DNA of 64,000 bases from Acestrorhynchus altus. Its lineage: Eukaryota; Chordata; Actinopteri; Characiformes; Acestrorhynchidae. Position numbers and translations under genes: made by a program. Below are positions 10,910 through 19,677 of this stretch, in pieces. A model generated the notes under the pieces. That model saw only the letters and a list, made by a program, of their open reading frames with translations. It did not search any database and was not told where the DNA came from. Each line of letters opens with the position of its first letter. The stretch's first letter is position 1. The stretch lies in NCBI GenBank assembly GCA_034509495.1, contig CM067521.1, positions 21,532,484-21,596,483 of the forward strand, given 5' to 3'.

Positions 10910-13900
10910 GAGACAGAGAGAGAGCAAGGGTGAGAGAAATAAAGGGCTTTGTGCGTTCTTACGTTGGCACGGGGTTCCCCTTGGCCTCACACTCAATGAT
11001 GATGTTATCTCGGGGGTCCACAATGTAGTCCTTCACAGACTGCTTCACAATGGTAGGGGGCTGTTTCACTGGAGGGGGAGGAGAGACGTATATATGAGAG
11101 CAGCTCTGTGGGTTGATGCAGCAGCGAGTCATAATGGAGGTAATTTGACGAAAATGTAAGAAATATCAAATCTATACAATTTTGCACTAGAAGCACACAG
11201 TGGGGTTCAAAAAGCCTACAACACAAAAAAAAACACAGTGAAGAAGAAAATTCAATATTCAATTTGTAGGTAAATATTCTATTTAAGCTAAATTGTGACA
11301 CTATGTTTAAGCGGCATTATATGAGAAAGGGTATGTTATGCTCCTCTACTGCTGAGACGTGTAACGCACGCTTTTCTGGACACAAGTATGACTTACGTTA
11401 CACAGCATTATGCTCCTGTGAGCACCGTCCTGCCTGCTTCCCCAAAGATAAAAAAGGCCTTTGTGCAAAAAGGTCAGATATTTCAGTTAAGCTTTCAGTT
11501 GGATCTGAGCTACTCATTGATGGAGGGCAAGAAAGATACTGACTATAAATATCTAATTTGACTCACATGTGTCATTCAGACTGTGATTAACCTTCCTGCA
11601 TATAAAACACTTACATCAGTGTAACAATGGCACCGTCAAATTAGATGGATTTTACCAGTTTCTTAGTTTTTTATTTAATTAACAAAACATTCTCATTTTG
11701 TTTATGCGTCATATTTTATTATTAGATTTTAGACTATTTCATAGTGAAGTAAGAACACCGTATTCCTTATCCCTGATTTAAACAACGAAGTCCTACCTGC
11801 TCACGTACTAAATATAATCTGGTGTCATTTATTGTTTGTGTGCCCACTTATGTTGCTGTTTGCCTTTAATCTCGGTAGGTAGCGAGAAACCTTTGGAGAA
11901 GCAGGCTGGAAAAGGAGGGTGGAGAAGCATTACAATGCAAACACAAGAAATGTTGTGTGGTAATTTATGTTTATCTCTGATTAGACAGAAAACAGTGTCC
12001 AAAATCGACCAATCAAAATTCATTTCGGTTGCAAGGCAGTTGTTCAATAGCTCAAACAATTATTCCAGCTAGCATGACATAATATCCACGGAAAGGCCGG
12101 AAATGCTGTAATGGTGTACAGAATACCATTCTCCTATGTTACGCAAGTCTTAACAGTCATTGCTCAACAATCAAATTGTAGTGATAAAAAAAGACCTTTG
12201 GACCCCACTGTAGTCGATTACCAAGACCTGCTTTATGTCTTAAGTCTAATTTTTTATTGTGTCAAAAGCTACATAAGCACGTCCACCTGGACTTCACAAC
12301 TCAGTACAGCACAGTTCGAGGCAGGCATGACTGATGCATGCAGTTTGCACAATGCTTAGTGGTGGGATTTACAGCTCGTTTCAATCATTTTTGAGATTCA
12401 TCAGCCTTTGCAGCCCAAGTGCAAATGTACTGAACTATAGGCCACATTTCAGCAGCATGAGAAGGCTAAGGTTATGGTTACTAGGAAAGCCATGGCCTGG
12501 TGGTTAGGGAACCAGCCTTGTGACTGGACGGCTGCCAGTTTGATACAACTGAAGCGCTCTGGTGCGAGGCACATGACTGCCCATCTGCCGCTCCGGGCAC
12601 GTGTGCTCACTGTCTACTAGTGTGTGAATTCACTAGTGTGAATGTGTGGGTATCATTGCATGAATGGGTGTAATGTGGAGGACAAATTCCCCTGTGTACA
12701 GCACGGTGGGTCTATGTATGCATAAACTTGGACCACAGAGGCCAGCTGATGACTACTACTGTGTTAGCAACCCGATAGAAGAAGGTCAGAAATCATATTG
12801 ACCCCCCCTATAAAGCCCCTGCTCTCACTGCCTCCTCCAAAGCTGAACTATATGTATTAAATTGACCACTAAGGCACATGATTGTTGTGCTTTCTAGCCT
12901 TGTTTTACTTCTAGCTGGACGGTGTTGCCAGAGCAGAGGTGCTTTGATGTGGTATTTCTGGGTAGATTATACACAACCCACATTGTGCATTATGACCGAT
13001 AGCATAACCAATAATGTTGCGTTTAAAACATGATTCACACGGACTTTAATACGCACATGCAGAGAGTGTAGAGTCTAGTTCAAACAGGTGAATCAATGAA
13101 TTAAATCAGACCCCAATTCTGTTCTGTTAAAGATAGTATTTTGGAACAACATTTTTACACATTCTTATTCAAATTCTAATCATCATGTGAGGTTTTTTTT
13201 TAAGTTGCATGAATTTTAGACTCTATATATTCTACCTCCATGAGTCACTGTCACTATGAAATCTATAAAGCTCAGAATGCAGACAGAAACATATAGTTCT
13301 GAGGGGGTGAAGTCATTTTAAATCTATTTCTTGAATCTAAACTAATTCCTAACTTGTTACCATAGTAACACAATGAGTTAAAATAGTAACACAATGAGTT
13401 AACATAGTAACCCATAACTAGTTACCATAGTAACTCATAACTAGTTACCATAGTAACTCATAATGAGTTAACACGGTAACTCATTACTAGTTAAATCATT
13501 TTCTTTTTTGTGTTAAGGTGATTTTTATGATGACCTGCCAAGATAACATTTATTTTTGTTTTTCTTGAGTTAGAAAAATGATGTTTGCAGCTCTGGCTTA
13601 ATGCTTACAGAAGCAGGCTTGGAGCCCCTAGACCAGCAAGAAGAGGGATGGGGGGAATGAAGGCCCTTTCTCTTCTTTCAACATTCAAAGCACCTAAAGC
13701 CCAACAAAATCACCAAAACACTGTCTATTGCAACTAATGTTGGGACAGTATATCATCCAAGCCAAAAATCATCACAGGCCTAACTCTGCACAAACATTGC
13801 ATGAATGTTTCCGAAAGCAGAAGAAAACTGATCCTGGAGATGGTGAAGGAGTTATGTGAACGGCAAAAAAAATGGCAAAGGCAGCGGGAAATTGGCACGT

Positions 13901-16900
13901 AAGCTAGTTTTACCTGAAACTCCTTCCCCGCCTGCGAAAAGGAGACAGTGTCAAATCGGCAGGTGTTCAGGGAACACAAAGAATGACATCTGCCAGACAT
14001 GTAAATGACTGCAAAAGCTGCATCAAAACTGTACGATTGTGCTTGGAATGTTGAGAAAGCGCTGTATGCATGAGCAAAATGCACGATTAGGGAGTCGTTG
14101 AGAACTTTGAGAACATTATGAGCACAATGCATCGCAGTACGCTTTAGGATTTGGTTCTATGCTGTTGGACATTGTCTCTCTACAAGGCTAAATTGCATTG
14201 CACTGCTGGGCAAAGGCCATAAAGGGTGGTTTCAATCTTAATTTGATCTACATCTAACAGGATTGCATTCTGACACAAACCCAGCAGTAATGGTGTTCTG
14301 GTATGTAGTGAGAACCACTATTTTATCTACGATATCTAGAGTGAAATGCCCACCACTAGAGGCTCTACATGCATCAGCATGCACTTAACCCTTTTGCAAA
14401 TAGGTTCTGGCTACCTAGAAGGAGCCCTTTTACCCCACTGCTAGACTGCTGTATTCTGAATCCTTTAAGGTGGCCCAGAAAATATCCATATTTGATTGAG
14501 AACTCAGAAAAGGCAGCGTATGCTTATAAAAGACATCTTTCTCTGCCAGAAGTAGGTTTCTTAACTTTAAGCCATTTGTTCCTGTTAATGTTCCAGTCTG
14601 ATCATAGAGGTTTGGATCGCATGCAGCACATCTACACGAAGGGTGTTAATCTCCAATACACAGCATTAAGTCGGCACTCTAAAGGAACTGGGACAGCGCC
14701 CAAAGACAGAGCAGCCCTGACTGAATGGTTCAGATTGTAGATGTGATAACCTCAGCTTAAGGACTAATTGGAACAAGGCGCTGTTTGAATGAACATGTTA
14801 ATCCGTGTTAATGAAGCACTTACAGTCCTGCTGGATCCTTGCTGTTAGTTCCAGGGGAGGGGTGGCCAGAAGAAAAAACACACACACAATACGAAATGGT
14901 GAAAGTGGAAGACAGAGACACGTAAAGGGAACTGAAAGCCTGATTAATGACTAACGTTTGAGCATTTAAAGGGCCCATATCATAAAAATCTCATTTCCCT
15001 TGCGTTTTAAAAATAAAATCTTGATGTAATCAACAACACGACATATTTGACACGTATAAAAGCTTTGTTAATGTATGGAAATGAAACTGCTAAAACATTT
15101 TTTTAGTTCTTTCTACTGAAAACCTTTGCATTTACATACTGTGTGGACAAATATTGTCAAATTCGAACTCATTTTTTAAGCCTAGTTTGCCTATTGGTGT
15201 ATTGGGGTATTTTTTTTACTGTTTAAAGTATACACAGTGCTGAATTACACAAAATACAGGCAGCCAATCACATAAGAGATCATTTACATACCTCTGTCTT
15301 AAAGGCACAGTAACAGAAAAGGTCAGTTTAATTCAAAAAATCTTAATTCTGGTGTTTTTTTCTTAAGGTATAATCCCATATAAACATCATAAATGACCCT
15401 CAAAGTAAAGAAAATATACAAAAATAGGATATGGGCCCATTAGGTTTTAGTAAAAGCAACAACAGACATCAGTATATCAGTTAGGGAATGTCAAACTATG
15501 GAACTACCATGACTAAATTATATATTTATTAGACACGTTTATGCAAGGTATGACTAATATTAGGAAAGTGTTAAACATCACGTATCAAACATCAAGTGCA
15601 CAAAAAGACAGGAGAGGACGTACCTGTTAATGCATTGCAGGGGTGTGGAGATGGCAGCGAGGGGGAACAAAAAGAGAGAGAGTTCGGTTACTAAGCACGT
15701 TACTAAAGGTGCACGGCAACAGGGGGCAGATATTAATGTCACACATTAAATCACAATTACTGTCACACATTACTGTCACAAGCAAGGCACAATCAAGACA
15801 TTTTTCATATTGCAACTTGACACCGTATTTGCATTCCCTTCAGTTTGGTTAAAAATGACAGACGTGGTGTGGGAGCTATAATAACCGCAGTCATTATGAT
15901 GTACGATTGTGAGGACTCTATTGTGTCACACTAATTAACAAAGATGACCTTTATTTAAAGGTCAGCTCTCCAGAGAGGACTTTATGGTGAGGCCTCTATA
16001 TGATGTCCATAGTCTCCTTTTGATCGTAATGTTCTGACAGATGCAACTCTGGCCCTCTGCTATTCATTATCTTCCCTCGGCCACAGCATATGCACAAGAT
16101 CTCAAAGGGACAGAGCATCGGGAGTGTGTGTGTGTGTGTGTGTAGGAGAGAAAGAGATCGAAGTCAAGGTCAGCTGCAAGGCGATGACAAGTCTCATCAA
16201 TAGCAGACTCATCAGTAAAGGGGCAGAAAGCAGGCACACACAGCTGGACACTAAAAACAACCCAGAAAGAAATGCAATGTAATGACCGTTCTGATTTAAA
16301 TTCTTGCATAAAAGTTTATCACTGTTTTTTGGGTTGTCTGGGTGGGTGGGGTGGGTAATCTGTAATGGTCATGGTGGGCTGAAGGTTATAAAGACTAAAG
16401 GCTAAAAAATTGTTTGCATTTCATTAAGAGAGAAGAACGTATGAGCATGGGAACCTGGGCTGGAGTTCAGGTGGCTTCTGCTTTGCACTAGAAAGCCAAA
16501 CCATCCCTTTGATGGATGGAGCTGGGACTGAGAGATATGACTTGGTTAAAGAGAGGAGGTGGGGAAGTGGTGAAGTGGTGACCACCTCCTTGTTTCTACC
16601 CTCACTGTCCATTTTATCAGCTCCACTGACCACACAGGAGCACTTTGTGGTTCCATAAATACAGATATGCTCCTCTGCAGACTTTATTCTCCTCTTTTCA
16701 GCCTGATCTTCAGTCAGGACCCCACAGGACCACCACAGAGCAGATATTATACGGGTGGTGGGTCATTCTCAGCACTGCAGTCACACTGACATGGTGGTGG
16801 TGTGTTAGTGTGTGTTACGCTGGTACAAGTGGATCAGAAACCGCAGTGCTGCTGGAGTGTTTCACCACTGTGTCCACTCACTGTCCACTCTATTAGACAC

Positions 16901-19602
16901 TCCTAATGAGTTGCTCCACCTTGATCATCTGTTGCTGTACAGTTGGTCATCCTCTAGTCCTTCATCAGTGCTCACAGGATTCTGCCCACATGATGCTGTT
17001 GACTGGATATCTCTGCCTGTTCTTGGTCCAGCACTGAGGGGTTTAAACACTCCAGCAGCACTGCTGTGTCTGATCCACTTGTACCAGTGCGACACTCACT
17101 AAAACTCCAGCACCATGAAAATGACCATCAAATTAAAAATGACAGACCTGCCCATTTATACTAAATGGATGAAGCAGAATACAGGACATCCAATTAGAAC
17201 AGAGGTAATTTACATATTACAGTGAAAAAAGCTACTATGTAGGGTATATAGAGGGCTTGGACACATAAAAACAAATCCTGGCTATATATGACTATATAAG
17301 GAAAGTGGTCTTTGGGCATATGTGCATGATAAGGGCACTCAGTTGGCTATAAGTCATTTAAATATCTGTTATTAATAATAATAATTAATAATCACTGTTA
17401 TATAAACACTGGTTTTAATTTGGTTTTGTCCATTCTAACCTGTGAAAGTATTGTGATGTTATATCAAAACATAATATATTGCTGAAAAAATGAGAGATCA
17501 TCAGCCTAACAACCATGTCCAACAACATACAATAACCACTAATAGCACATTGTACTGAATTCATGCGGTGGGGTCAAGAGGTCACACGCTATTATGCACT
17601 CCTCAGATGCGGGGCCTGAGGTCCAATCATGCCTTTCTGCAGCGATCAATGAAGGTTTATGACACTATATAAACAGAAATGAGTGAGACTGAGAGAAAGA
17701 GAGAGAGACGGCTAGGAGGTGCTGACAGCCCCTGGTCAGAGCGAATAGCCCTCATTGTCTGAAATGGTGAGGACACCCCTCCAGAGGGTGGGCACAGGGT
17801 GGGGGTGGGTCCCTCCATGCTCTTTCAAATCATTTTTCATAAGGGGGGCAATGTGAAACCTGCACCACTATTGTTGAGCTGAGAATAGAAACTGAAGCAG
17901 CAAGAGAAAGACAGCAGAAGGGAGACTGCATTACATTTTTCTTTGTTTGCCATCTCCGGAGAAGTGTGAGAAATGGGTGGGGGTGGGGGACGGGTTCATT
18001 CTCTGTCCCCTCAAATGAAATAACTTGCTGTAGGTGAAGCTGAATTTCCAGAAACTAAAAATAACACATACTGGGCTAGAAATGCAATGGCTAGGGCATC
18101 TCAGAAATGTGTTTTTGTTAGGAAAACTGTCATATATTGAAATGAGTGACATGTTTCAAGTATTTTTGGTTTATTCTCCTCCTTTCACCTGGATCTTCAA
18201 TGATGGACCACCACAGAGCACCTATTACGTGGGTGGTGGGTCAGAACTTTGACACTGACATGGTGGTGGTGTGTTAGTGTGTGTTGCACTGGTACAAGTG
18301 GACCAGACACAGCAGTGCTGCTGGAGTGTTTAAAGCCTGTGTCCACTCACTGTCCACTCTATTAGACACTCCTACCGAGTGTCTCCACCTTGTAGATGTA
18401 AAGTCAGAGACAGAAGCTCATCTGTTTCTGCACAGTTTGTGTTGGTCGTCTTCTAGTCCTTCATGAGTGCTCACAGGACGCTGACCACAGGACGCTGTTG
18501 GCTGGATATTCCTGATTGCTGGGCTATTCTTTTTCCTACAGTGACGATGGGGGTTTAAACACTGATTCACTCATACCAGCACGACACACACCAACACACA
18601 ATCACCATGTCAGTGTCACTGCAGCTCTGAGAATATGATTACAAAAATGAGCAGTGACATCTGAGCGATGTAATAATTATGATCCCGCAGCACTGTCTTA
18701 TACTGATCCATAATTCTTGTGCATTACGAATCCCATAGTGAATTCCGGCAGTCAAGTCCAGGCCATCAAGATGTTATTGATGAAGATGCTCACGTTAAAA
18801 AAAATCGTGTGGGTTCTGCAGATACACAAGTTTCTGATCCAATCATCTCCTTCTGCAGAGATCAAAGGATGCTTAAGGCTGAGAAACAAGCAAGAGCAGG
18901 TGGTGCTCAGGGATCAGGAGAAGAAAAAGGAGGAGATGAAGCAAATAATTTTCATCTAAATAATGCAGGTCACGATTAATAAACATCACAATATTGATTC
19001 ACTGGTGCTCTGTGAAGTAAAGGTGCTCCAAAAAGGCACGGAACAAAGAACCATTTGTAGTCTACAGTGTAAAGCTCAGTATGTAGTAGGGCTCTGTACT
19101 GTCAAGAATCTGGCGATATGATACATATCACGATACACTGTAATACTGTTAGCAAGGTGATTCTTTTTACTCCTTGGCCAATTTATGATAGTTTCATGTA
19201 CCATTATTCAGTCCCACATGACTGATATTTTCAGAAGATCCTAGGCTACTCCAATATGGTTTCATTTGAAATGTAAATACAGAATAGATATTTGTATGAA
19301 TTTTGATAAAAAAAAAACATGTTTTGATTTAAAAAATTAAGTCTGCAATTTTTTAGTAAGGAGTATAAAAACATTTCACACCTTGGAAATCTTGATAGAA
19401 ACTAATAATGTTTTTGAGCTGAAAATGTAATAATTTTGATGCGTTTTTTGGATTGAGTATATAAAGAATTTATTTACAATACATGACAGTCTAAACAAAG
19501 TAAAAAACTGAATGTTCAGTGTTTGTTTGTTGTTACTATAATAATAACAACAACAACAACAACAACAATAATAATAATAATAATGCTCTTATTATTATTA
19601 TA

Positions 19603-19677
<75 letters not shown>

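Noticed and set aside
1568..11068. NrCAM, L1CAM or CHL1 instead of neurofascin
   Set aside because: EEYEGEYQCFA, SEEDSGDYVCMASNKIGSIR, NASNEHGYLL and the PYND-type linker exon fit neurofascin better than the remembered NrCAM, L1 or CHL1 sequences. A database search would settle it.
13734..14132. 132-codon minus-strand open frame in an nfasc intron
   Set aside because: No domain features or helpful splice context, and the composition looks like a chance frame.
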